This document shows, piece by piece, positions 34,097 to 42,069 of a DNA stretch of 45,108 nt. The DNA is taken from contig CAMWUY010000003.1 in NCBI GenBank assembly GCA_947177615.1, positions 1 through 45,108 of the forward strand. The letters run 5' to 3'. How positions within the stretch are numbered: the stretch's first letter is position 1; every line of letters starts with the position of its first letter. The notes under the pieces were generated by a model, which saw only the letters and a list, made by a program, of their open reading frames with translations, did no database searches and was not told where the DNA came from. The DNA comes from an uncultured Porphyromonadaceae bacterium. GTDB taxonomy: Bacteria; Bacteroidota; Bacteroidia; Bacteroidales; Muribaculaceae. A program made the position numbers and the translations under genes.

Positions 34097-35290
34097 TTAC
34101 TGCAATTTTGCTGACGCCTCGCGGATACGGCGCATTGCCTCGCGTATATTATCATCTGAGGTGGCATACGAGAGACGCATATATCCGGGCGCACAGAATG
34201 CCGCACCATCCACACACGCTACGTGCGCCTCCTCAAGCAGATACATCACATAGTCATTCACACTCTCGATGACACGGTCACCGCAACGCTTGCCTACATA
34301 GCCGCTCACCTCCGGGAAGAGATAGAACGCACCGTCAGGACGGTTTACACGCCAGCCGGGTATCTGCTGTGCCAGCTCTACGATGATATCACGACGACGC
34401 TCGAAGGCCCGGCGCATATCCTCTACACATTGTTGCGAACCGTTATAAGCCGCCTCGGCAGCCTTCTGCGCGATCGAGGAGACACCGGATGTATATTGAC
34501 CTTGCAGTTTCGTCACTGCCTTGGCGATAGCCGGAGGACCGGCCATATAGCCTATACGCCATCCCGTCATCGCATACGCCTTGGAGACACCGTTGATGAT
34601 CACCACGCGGTCACGGATAGCCTCAAATTCCGAGATGCTGTGCACTCTCTCTACAAAGTTGATATGCTCATATATCTCGTCAGCGAGAATTATGATCTCC
34701 GGATGACGGGCCAGCACCTCGGCCAACGCCTTAAGCTCTTCGTATGTATAGATACTGCCGGTAGGATTAGAAGGACTGTTGAGCATCAACACCTTGGAGC
34801 GCTCAGTGATAGCGGCCTCAAGTTGAGCGGCGCTGATCTTGAAGTCGGACTCGATGCCGGCACTGACTGTCACCGGGACACCCTCTGCAAGCTTGACCAT
34901 CTCGACATAGCTCACCCACGCCGGCACCGGAATGATGACCTCATCACCGGGATTGACCAACGCCATGACCGCATTGCACAGTTCATGCTTGGCTCCGTTG
35001 CCTACCACGATCTGTTCAGGGGCAAAATCGATACCATTCTCACGACTCAGCTTGTCACATACAGCCTTACGAAGTGACAGATACCCCGGCACAGGACTGT
35101 AACGGGAATAATTCTCATCTATGGCACGCTTGGCAGCTTCCTTGATATGGTCGGGAGTGTCAAAATCGGGCTCACCTACCGACATATTTATGACATCGAC
35201 ACCTGCAGCCTTGAGTTCCGCACTCTTCTGGGACATCGCGAGAGTCGCTGACGGTGCAAGACTCTCCACTCGATTGGATATGATACTCAT
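34097..35290 (-). CDS. Class I/II PLP-dependent aminotransferase (aspartate aminotransferase type)
   Basis: The protein has 397 residues, full length. Conserved points are the N of NSPSNPTG (N175), the D-x-x-Y of LADEIYEH (D204, Y207) and the PLP lysine in NGVSKAYAMTGWRIGY (K237). The start MSIISNRVESLAPSATLAMS is typical of the AspC/AatA subgroup Ib enzymes. It transfers amino groups between aspartate or related amino acids and 2-oxoglutarate in the cytosol. The amylase gene is downstream on the same strand, but there is no metabolic reason for the pairing. Confidence 0.93.
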   Translation of the reverse strand: MSIISNRVESLAPSATLAMSQKSAELKAAGVDVINMSVGEPDFDTPDHIKEAAKRAIDENYSRYSPVPGYLSLRKAVCDKLSRENGIDFAPEQIVVGNGAKHELCNAVMALVNPGDEVIIPVPAWVSYVEMVKLAEGVPVTVSAGIESDFKISAAQLEAAITERSKVLMLNSPSNPTGSIYTYEELKALAEVLARHPEIIILADEIYEHINFVERVHSISEFEAIRDRVVIINGVSKAYAMTGWRIGYMAGPPAIAKAVTKLQGQYTSGVSSIAQKAAEAAYNGSQQCVEDMRRAFERRRDIIVELAQQIPGWRVNRPDGAFYLFPEVSGYVGKRCGDRVIESVNDYVMYLLEEAHVACVDGAAFCAPGYMRLSYATSDDNIREAMRRIREASAKLQ

Positions 35291-35336
35291 TTTAATGTTT
35301 TTTACGGTATTTTACGCGAAGATAAGGATTTTTTCT

Positions 35337-35344
35337 TAACTTTG
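35337..35344 (+). promoter_or_regulatory. -7 box of the lipoprotein/ABC operon
   Basis: TAACTTTG matches the -7 consensus TAnnTTTG exactly. No clear -33 TTTG lies 19-21 nt upstream; only TTTA at 35311. The start codon is about 45 nt downstream at 35390, a fitting distance. Confidence 0.45.
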
Positions 35345-35389
35345 GAGTATATTATCGTCAACTCTGTTGAATAACACCTATTTTATTAT

Positions 35390-36706
35390 ATGAAATTTCC
35401 CACTTTCCATCTCTTGTCAGGCGTCGCAATTCTATTGCTCACAACTGTTTTGACCACCGCCTGCTCCACGAGCGATGCCCCCGCTGACGCGGAGACATTA
35501 CTGCAGACAGTCCCGGCCAACACGGCCAAGGTCATTCTCATCAACATAACAGACCTCATCAATCACAATGGAGGTAAGGTCGATGCCACTCAGATCAAGG
35601 ATGGAGAGAATATCAGGAAGTCTCTCGCCAAGCAGTATCCTGCACTCGACGTCACATCACTCTTCGACGGAGAGTCGGGTATAAGATTTACAGCCGCCGT
35701 CAATTTCACCGACAATGCCGCTGACTACCTCACATTCCTTGTTGAGGATGGCGAACAGTTTCGCAATTACATTACTGCCAAAGCCGGCACTCAATGGACC
35801 AAAACGGGTAAGCTCTATACCACTCACTCCATGGCGCAACTCGGCAATCAGGTATGGTACAGCAACTCGCTTGACCCGGACAAAGTCACCGAATATGCCG
35901 GACTCACCAAGGCTCGCAGCTTTCTGAGCAACGATTATTCAAAAAAGCTTACCGAGTGCGACCATGACGCTATCTTCTATATTTCTGTCGCCGGCATGCT
36001 CGACATGAGCAATATATCCTTTTCCGAACGCACCACTATCCGCATGGCGACATCGATGCTCTTTGACGACCTTGCCGCAATTGCCGGATATGCTGACTTT
36101 AAGGATAAGGAGATCACCGTTGTCGGAGATATGATCAACACCAAGGGTGAGATCGCCGGTTGCAATCTGAAATTAGGCAAGCTCGACATCAAACAGATAG
36201 CCGCCCTCAACGGAAATGCCAACTATCTCATTGCCCTCTCGCTCCCTCACGAACTTATCGATCAGATACTCAAAAGCGCCGAGTCATTCGGTGGAACCAT
36301 GCCGTCACTCTACAAGAATATCCTGACTCCGATAGATGGCACTATTGCCTTTGCAACATCTACACGACTTGACCGCCCCAGTACTGACGCTGCTTTCACG
36401 GCCTCGATCGCTACTCAAGGCAACCAGGCCTCACTCATGGAGTTCCTGTATTCCGTCAATCTCAAGCCTGTATCCGACGGCAATCTGCTCAAGATCAACT
36501 CCGGCAACTACGGCGATGGAGCATTCAAGATAGCAGATGCAGCCAAGGACCTGGAGGGGGCATCATTCGGTCTGGTGATGCACAGCGATGACAGCAATAC
36601 GGTCATCACCATCCTGAAGCATGAAGGGGGTCTGCGCATAAAGGGCAGCTGCCATACCGACAACCCCATCATCGACGCATTTCCAATGCTCTTAGGCCAC
36701 AAATAG
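35390..36706 (+). CDS. DUF4836-like lipoprotein
   Basis: The protein has 438 residues. A lipoprotein signal peptide ends at C25 (VLTTACSTSD). The body starts with a repeated-looking pattern (LLQTVPANTAKVILINITDL) seen in Bacteroides DUF4836-type proteins, where an early motif with V-P-x-x and D-x-x-x-L is typical. No catalytic motifs are visible. It is the first gene of a three-gene operon with an ABC ATPase (7 nt later) and a permease, so it may work with that transporter at the envelope. Function unknown. Confidence 0.7.
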   Translation: MKFPTFHLLSGVAILLLTTVLTTACSTSDAPADAETLLQTVPANTAKVILINITDLINHNGGKVDATQIKDGENIRKSLAKQYPALDVTSLFDGESGIRFTAAVNFTDNAADYLTFLVEDGEQFRNYITAKAGTQWTKTGKLYTTHSMAQLGNQVWYSNSLDPDKVTEYAGLTKARSFLSNDYSKKLTECDHDAIFYISVAGMLDMSNISFSERTTIRMATSMLFDDLAAIAGYADFKDKEITVVGDMINTKGEIAGCNLKLGKLDIKQIAALNGNANYLIALSLPHELIDQILKSAESFGGTMPSLYKNILTPIDGTIAFATSTRLDRPSTDAAFTASIATQGNQASLMEFLYSVNLKPVSDGNLLKINSGNYGDGAFKIADAAKDLEGASFGLVMHSDDSNTVITILKHEGGLRIKGSCHTDNPIIDAFPMLLGHK

Positions 36707-36713
36707 TATTCTT

Positions 36714-37385
36714 ATGTCCACCTCCGCTTATCTACCGCATATCGAAGAGATTACGCTCAGCGAGATGCTGCCGCGGGTCTTTGTCGGCGAGTCAATACCC
36801 AACTCGGCCGTGTGGCTCACCAATCTTACTTTCAGACGCGGCAAGAATTATCTCGTCGAGGCTCCATCCGGAGGCGGCAAATCATCACTGATGTCCTACC
36901 TCTACGGCAACCGACGGGACTTCAAGGGTAAACTCCTCTTCAATGGTGTCGACACTGCCGCACTGCGCCTCCCTGACTGGCAGGAGATACGCAGACGGCA
37001 TATCGCATACCTGCCGCAAGATCTGTCACTCTTCCCGGAGCTTACCGCCATCGACAATATCAAACTCAAGAACTCACTCACCGACCATCTTGACATGCAG
37101 CGCATTATGGAGTGGATGAGACGACTCGGCATCGATACCCGTGCTGATTATCCCGCCCGAAAAATGTCTATCGGACAGCAACAGCGCCTCGCCATCATCC
37201 GAGCACTCGCCATGCCATTCGACTTTCTGATACTCGATGAGCCGGTCAGTCACCTCGACTCGGCCAATAACCTTATCGCTGCCGAGATTATCGCCGAGGA
37301 GGTTGCTCGTCAGGGAGCAGCTGTCATTTCAACGTCCGTCGGCAATCCCATACTACTCCACTCCGCCATAAATATCAAGCTATGA
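36714..37385 (+). CDS. ABC transporter ATP-binding protein (LolD/MacB type)
   Basis: The protein has 223 residues. Walker A is APSGGGKSS (50-58), the Q-loop YLPQDLSLFPELTAIDNI, the signature MSIGQQQRLAIIRAL and Walker B FLILDEPVSHLD. The short size and the partner with one large extracytoplasmic loop fit the FtsE/LolD/MacB class, which use ATP to work on lipoproteins or envelope substrates rather than import. The next gene starts within its end (4-nt overlap), and the lipoprotein gene lies 7 nt before. Confidence 0.92.
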   Translation: MSTSAYLPHIEEITLSEMLPRVFVGESIPNSAVWLTNLTFRRGKNYLVEAPSGGGKSSLMSYLYGNRRDFKGKLLFNGVDTAALRLPDWQEIRRRHIAYLPQDLSLFPELTAIDNIKLKNSLTDHLDMQRIMEWMRRLGIDTRADYPARKMSIGQQQRLAIIRALAMPFDFLILDEPVSHLDSANNLIAAEIIAEEVARQGAAVISTSVGNPILLHSAINIKL

Positions 37386-38629
37386 AATATCCCCTCGTCA
37401 GCCGGTTGCTAAGACGCAATACCTCTACGGCCCGCATCGCGGGATTCATACTCTCCAACTTTATCGGTCTGACCATCGTGGCCGGAGCTCTGCAGTTCTA
37501 CAACGATGCCAGATCATTATGGCATGAGGAGGACTCTTTCGTACGCTCGGATTATCTCGTTGTCAACAAGAAGGTCACCTCAGTACATACGCTCGACCTC
37601 TCAGCCAACGACTTCACTCCTGAAGATATCGCTGATATCGAGGCTCAACCCTGGGTGCGCTCGGTCGGAGAATTCAAGAAGGCTGCATTCCGCGTCAATA
37701 CGCATGTCGGATTTGCTGACATCGAACGTCACGGACGGGGCAATCCCTCCAGATCATCCGGCACATTATCCACCGCAATGTTCTTTGAGGCTGTACCCGA
37801 CTCATTTCTCGATATTCCCCTCCACGAGTGGCACTGGACACCGGAGTCGCCCGAAGTACCGGTCGTTATCTCCAAAGACTATTTAGCTCTTTATAATTTC
37901 GGTTTCGCTGCGGCCGCCGGACTTCCCCAGCTATCGGGAACTACGGTCAGCGGCATACCGCTCGCCCTCGAACTCACATCCGAGGATGGCAGCAAACGGC
38001 TGACTCTCAACGGCCGGGTAGCCGCCTACTCCAAACGGTTCAACACGATCCTTGTCCCTGAGACATTTATCGATTATATGAATGAGGAACTCACAGACGG
38101 GCAACATTCAGCTGACACAGTCGCTCAAAATCCCAGTCGCCTCATCATCGATGTCTCATCACCGGGCGACACAGCCATCGGACCATGGCTTGAACAACAT
38201 AATCTGGAGGTTGCCGGTGACAAATCTGCGTCATCAGCCGCGTATCTGCTCAAGATCATCGTCACCATAGTCGTCTCCATCGGATCGGTAATATCGCTGC
38301 TCTCATTATTTATCCTGATGCTCAGCATATCGCTGCTGATGGAAAAAAACCGCTCCAAACTCCATTCACTCCTGATGCTCGGATATAATCCCGACGATGT
38401 TGCGACACCCTACTGGAATATCATAACCATCTCTTGTTGCGGAGCCACGTTAATGTCCGCCGCGGCCATCGCCATAATGCGTGCTTTCTATCTCACACCA
38501 CTCAAAGCATTGGGCGCAGAGGGAGGTACATTCTGGACCACAATCCTGACACTCGCCATAATGGCCGCACTCATCATCGGTCTCAACTTCCTCTCGGTCT
38601 ACCGTCGTGTCATTTCCACATGGCGATAA
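37382..38629 (+). CDS. ABC transporter permease of the FtsX/MacB type
   Basis: The protein has 415 residues. One membrane helix lies near the N-terminus (about 20-42), a large extracytoplasmic domain follows (about 45-280), then three C-terminal helices (about 293-320, 342-365, 382-405), the classic FtsX-like topology. It overlaps the ATPase gene by 4 nt. These pairs act on lipoprotein transport, peptidoglycan hydrolase control or export (family knowledge); the substrate is unknown, and the upstream lipoprotein gene is a candidate partner. Confidence 0.88.
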   Translation: MKYPLVSRLLRRNTSTARIAGFILSNFIGLTIVAGALQFYNDARSLWHEEDSFVRSDYLVVNKKVTSVHTLDLSANDFTPEDIADIEAQPWVRSVGEFKKAAFRVNTHVGFADIERHGRGNPSRSSGTLSTAMFFEAVPDSFLDIPLHEWHWTPESPEVPVVISKDYLALYNFGFAAAAGLPQLSGTTVSGIPLALELTSEDGSKRLTLNGRVAAYSKRFNTILVPETFIDYMNEELTDGQHSADTVAQNPSRLIIDVSSPGDTAIGPWLEQHNLEVAGDKSASSAAYLLKIIVTIVVSIGSVISLLSLFILMLSISLLMEKNRSKLHSLLMLGYNPDDVATPYWNIITISCCGATLMSAAAIAIMRAFYLTPLKALGAEGGTFWTTILTLAIMAALIIGLNFLSVYRRVISTWR

Positions 38630-38636
38630 CCGAAAT

Positions 38637-38673
38637 TTTAAGGAACGCACTCTTAACATTTTTTGTGGAAAGG
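38637..38673 (+). repeat. Copy 2 of a 37-nt promoter-associated element
   Basis: It begins TTTAAGGAACGCACTCTTAA and ends TTGTGGAAAGG, and matches the minus-strand copy at 28975-29011. It starts 7 nt after the permease stop and overlaps the candidate -33 of the susC promoter. It could be an operator or a conserved promoter-linked element. Confidence 0.6.
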
Positions 38674-38694
38674 GGCGGCGGCGATTAACATTTG
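38662..38694 (+). promoter_or_regulatory. Candidate promoter P1 of the susC operon
   Basis: TTTG at 38662-38665 is followed after 21 nt by AACATTTG at 38687-38694, a -7-like box with one mismatch at its first base. The -33 lies in the repeated 37-nt element, as it does at the esterase promoter. If used, the leader to the susC ATG is about 220 nt. Confidence 0.35.
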
Positions 38695-38736
38695 TTAAAA
38701 AAATCGCTAAATAACGTTACATATCTAAATTTTTGT

Positions 38737-38744
38737 TATTTTTG
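38737..38744 (+). promoter_or_regulatory. Candidate -7 box P2 of the susC operon
   Basis: TATTTTTG matches TAnnTTTG exactly, but no TTTG stands 19-21 nt upstream. The start of the transcript would fall around 38751, within the inverted repeat at 38745-38765. Confidence 0.35.
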
Positions 38745-38765
38745 CACTACGTTAGCATCGTAGTG
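38745..38765 (+). promoter_or_regulatory. Perfect 7-bp inverted repeat at the susC transcript start
   Basis: CACTACG (38745-38751) and CGTAGTG (38759-38765) flank a 7-nt loop TTAGCAT. It directly follows the TATTTTTG box. With P1 it would form a 5' leader hairpin; with P2 it overlaps the start site and could be an operator. Confidence 0.45.
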
Positions 38766-38847
38766 TAGAGGCCTGTCGTGTCCTGATGTCAGCAGCGACG
38801 ATTCTGAAGACACCTATTATATAATGCAAATACCGGAAAGACTCTGC

Positions 38848-38925
38848 CATGCAGGGTAATGTAAATGACTCAAAATTAAATCATAATATTAACCACAATG
38901 TTGAACTAAATTAAATTCCTGCATG
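38848..38925 (+). promoter_or_regulatory. Long-range inverted repeat that includes the susC start codon
   Basis: CATGCAGG (38848-38855) can pair with CCTGCATG (38918-38925); the last three bases are the susC ATG, and the loop is 62 nt. The pairing would hide the start codon in the mRNA, so it may regulate translation. Confidence 0.35.
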
Positions 38926-41900
38926 AAAAAACTGACTTTTCATCTGAATCGGAAACTCTGGGTCACCATGGCAATGGTGATAGCACTGGCGTTTCCTGCT
39001 TTAGCTCAAAAAATTACCGTCCACGGTACCGTAATCGATGAGTATGGTGATCCTCTGATCGGAGCCACCGTCATGGAGAAGGGTACCAGCAATGGTACCG
39101 CCGCCGACGTCGACGGCAACTTCGAGCTGAGCGTCAATCCCAATGCCACTCTCGTGGTAAGTTATGTAGGTTATGACCCCATGGACGTCGCTGTCAATGG
39201 TCGTACCAGCCTGCACATCGAAATGAAAGAGAACGCTACACTGCTCACCGAACACGTGGTGATCGGTTACGGCTCTGTCAAGAAATCTGACGCTACCGGC
39301 TCTGTCGCTATGGTGGTGCCTGACGAAGTTGAGGCTAATATCGCGACTTCCGCTCAGGATCTTCTGACCGGTGCAAGCCCCGGTGTCGTTGTTACTTCAG
39401 ACGGTGGTAGCCCGCAGGGCGGTGCAACTATCCGTATCCGCGGTGGTGCATCACTCAACGCTTCCAATGACCCCCTCATCGTCCTTGACGGTGTACCCTT
39501 GGTATCAGGTGAAGTATCCGGTATGGGCAACCCGCTCGCCATGATCGCTCCTGACAACATCGAGTCCATGACCATCCTTAAGGACGCATCAGCAACCGCC
39601 ATCTACGGTTCTCGCGCATCTAACGGTGTCATCATCATCACTACCAAGAAGGGTAAGTCCGGCCGCCCGCAGGTCAACTTCTCGGCCAACATGTCTGTCA
39701 ATACTCCCCGCAAGACCTGGAAGGTCCTCGGTGCAGCTGAGTATTCTGACATGATCCGCAACTACTGGGGCGCTGACTCTGACGCTGCCAAGGCTCTCGG
39801 AGATGCCGACACTGACTGGCAGAAACAGGTGCTCCGCACTGCCATCTCTCACGAGTACAACCTCTCTGTAGGCGGTACACTCGGTTTCCTCCCCTATCGC
39901 GTCAGCGGTTCATACACTTCCAACTCCGGTATCCTCAAAAAGACCCGCATGGAACGTGTCACCGCCGGCCTCAGCCTGACTCCCCAATTCTTTGACGGTC
40001 TCCTCAAGATCAATGCCAACGTCAAGGGTTACTACATCCACAATGACTGGGGTGACACCGGCGCTATCGGTTCTGCCGTAAGCTTCAACCCGACTCTCCC
40101 CATCTACAACTATTCTGATGACAATCTCACAGGCAACAGCAAGTTCCCGTACTTCTACAACGGTTACACTGTGACTTCCGGCAAAAAGCACGTATACAAC
40201 GTCAACGCCTCACAGAACCCCGTATCTATTCTCGAGGATAAGGAGAACTACTCAAGCGTATATCGTTCTAACGGTAATATCCAGATCGACTACGCAATGC
40301 ACTTCCTCCCAGAATTGCACGCCAACCTCAACCTTGGTTATGACGTGGCTCGCTCCACTTCTGTCACCAACGTCGGTCAGAACACTCCCACTGCGTGGAA
40401 GAACGAGCGCCAGAACGGTATGGGTTACCACTCATGGTATTATGAGCTCCGCCGCAACACACTGTTGGACTTCTACCTCAACTATAAGAAATACTTTGAC
40501 AAGATCGAGTCTGACGTCGACGTTATGGCCGGCTACTCATGGCAGCGTTTCGACTACCACAACCGTAGCAACGGTACTATCCTGACAACTCCCGGCTTCT
40601 ACAGCCCGGACCAGACCAACGGTCAGCTCGTCATCAACCCCGAGACAATCGCCCTCGTCGGCACTCCTCAAGGTGTTGTATATCCCTACCACTCAGGCAA
40701 CCTGATGCTCGTATCATTCTTCGGTCGTTTGAACTACAACTTCAAGGACACTTACCTCTTGACATTCACTCTGCGTGATGACGGTACTTCACGTTTCGCT
40801 AAGGAGAACCGCTGGGGTCTCTTCCCCGCACTCGCGCTCGGTTGGAAGATCAACAACATGCCCTTCATGGAGAAGTATCGCGCCAACATGAACGAGTTTA
40901 AGATGCGTCTCGGTTGGGGTGTCACCGGTCAGCAGGACGTCGGTGGTTACTTCCCGGCACTCGCCACTTACTCTCAGTCTACTCAGGGTTCTTGGTATCC
41001 CAACATGTTCACAGGTCAGTACCTCATCAATCCGGCTGCCGGAGAGGTCGCTTCCAATATCCAGGGTAACACTTACTATCCCAACGGTTATTCTGCCAAC
41101 CTCAAGTGGGAGGAAACCACCACTTGGAACGTCGGCTTTGACTTGGGATGGTGGAACAGCCGCCTGACTGTATCTTTGGACTGGTATCTGCGCAACTCTA
41201 AGGACCTGCTCTCATTCGTGACAGTAGCTCCCGGTGCATTCACCACCAACATGCTTGACCAGAACATCGGTACTCTCCGCAATATCGGTGTCGAGGCCAA
41301 CATCGGCGCACGTATCATCGATACTGATGCATTCCAGTGGAAATCAAGCCTCAACGTCGCTTGGAACCAGAACAAGATCACTAAGCTCAACAATGAGGGC
41401 ACATACGTTCTCACAGGAGGTATCTCCGGTGGTAACGGCAACACCGCTCAGGTACACGCCGTTGGTTATCCCGCCAACTCATTCTACCTCTATGAGCAGA
41501 TCTACGACAAGGATGGTCTCCCCATCGAGGGCGCATACGTAGACCAGGACGGTAACGGCCAGATCGACTCCAACGACCTCATCATCAAGCACAGCAAGGA
41601 TCCCAAGGTGACTATGGCATGGAGCAACAACTTCACTTGGAAGAACTGGGACCTCGGCTTCCAGCTCCGCGCTTCTATCGGCAACTACGTCTACAACAAT
41701 GCATTGGCCGGCAACAGCACTCTGAGCGAGACATTCCGCAACGGTCTTAGCAACATGATGAAGACTGACTTCTACTTCCAGGGTGGACAGACTACCAACA
41801 CTTACCTGTCTGACTACTGGTTGGAGAACGCCGGCTTCGTACGCTGCGACAACATCACTCTCGGCTATACCTGGCCCGGCTTGCTCAACGACAAGCTGCG

Positions 41901-42042
41901 TCTCCGCGTCTTCGGCGCCGTTCAGAACCCCTTCGTCATCACCAAGTACAAAGGTCTTGATCCCGAGGTGTTCGGTGGTATCGACAACGACGTATATCCC
42001 CGCCCCGTCACCTTCAACTTTGGTGTTGTGGCTACATTCTAA
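38923..42042 (+). CDS. susC: SusC-type TonB-dependent outer membrane transporter
   Basis: The protein has 1039 residues. A signal peptide (about 1-29, ending ALAQ) is followed by a carboxypeptidase-regulatory-like domain (ITVHGTVIDEYGDPLIGATV, then GNFELSV and SYVGY), a plug with VIGYGSVKKSDATGSVAMV and the SusC signature TILKDASATAIYGSRASNGV, and a beta-barrel ending in F. It imports oligosaccharides across the outer membrane with SusD as the lid. The gene is directly followed by susD, and its codon use is strongly biased to C-ending codons, as in highly expressed genes. The neighbouring GH13 gene suggests starch or malto-oligosaccharides. Confidence 0.96.
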   Translation: MKKLTFHLNRKLWVTMAMVIALAFPALAQKITVHGTVIDEYGDPLIGATVMEKGTSNGTAADVDGNFELSVNPNATLVVSYVGYDPMDVAVNGRTSLHIEMKENATLLTEHVVIGYGSVKKSDATGSVAMVVPDEVEANIATSAQDLLTGASPGVVVTSDGGSPQGGATIRIRGGASLNASNDPLIVLDGVPLVSGEVSGMGNPLAMIAPDNIESMTILKDASATAIYGSRASNGVIIITTKKGKSGRPQVNFSANMSVNTPRKTWKVLGAAEYSDMIRNYWGADSDAAKALGDADTDWQKQVLRTAISHEYNLSVGGTLGFLPYRVSGSYTSNSGILKKTRMERVTAGLSLTPQFFDGLLKINANVKGYYIHNDWGDTGAIGSAVSFNPTLPIYNYSDDNLTGNSKFPYFYNGYTVTSGKKHVYNVNASQNPVSILEDKENYSSVYRSNGNIQIDYAMHFLPELHANLNLGYDVARSTSVTNVGQNTPTAWKNERQNGMGYHSWYYELRRNTLLDFYLNYKKYFDKIESDVDVMAGYSWQRFDYHNRSNGTILTTPGFYSPDQTNGQLVINPETIALVGTPQGVVYPYHSGNLMLVSFFGRLNYNFKDTYLLTFTLRDDGTSRFAKENRWGLFPALALGWKINNMPFMEKYRANMNEFKMRLGWGVTGQQDVGGYFPALATYSQSTQGSWYPNMFTGQYLINPAAGEVASNIQGNTYYPNGYSANLKWEETTTWNVGFDLGWWNSRLTVSLDWYLRNSKDLLSFVTVAPGAFTTNMLDQNIGTLRNIGVEANIGARIIDTDAFQWKSSLNVAWNQNKITKLNNEGTYVLTGGISGGNGNTAQVHAVGYPANSFYLYEQIYDKDGLPIEGAYVDQDGNGQIDSNDLIIKHSKDPKVTMAWSNNFTWKNWDLGFQLRASIGNYVYNNALAGNSTLSETFRNGLSNMMKTDFYFQGGQTTNTYLSDYWLENAGFVRCDNITLGYTWPGLLNDKLRLRVFGAVQNPFVITKYKGLDPEVFGGIDNDVYPRPVTFNFGVVATF

Positions 42043-42069
42043 TTGTTTCACCTAATGCGTAACAATATA

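Noticed and set aside
34223-35077. Plus-strand frame of 284 residues
   Set aside because: Antisense to the aminotransferase, which has all its catalytic motifs; the frame follows from codon bias in GC-rich DNA.
41479-42051. Minus-strand frame of 190 residues inside susC
   Set aside because: A shadow of the strongly codon-biased susC gene, with low-complexity composition and no motif.
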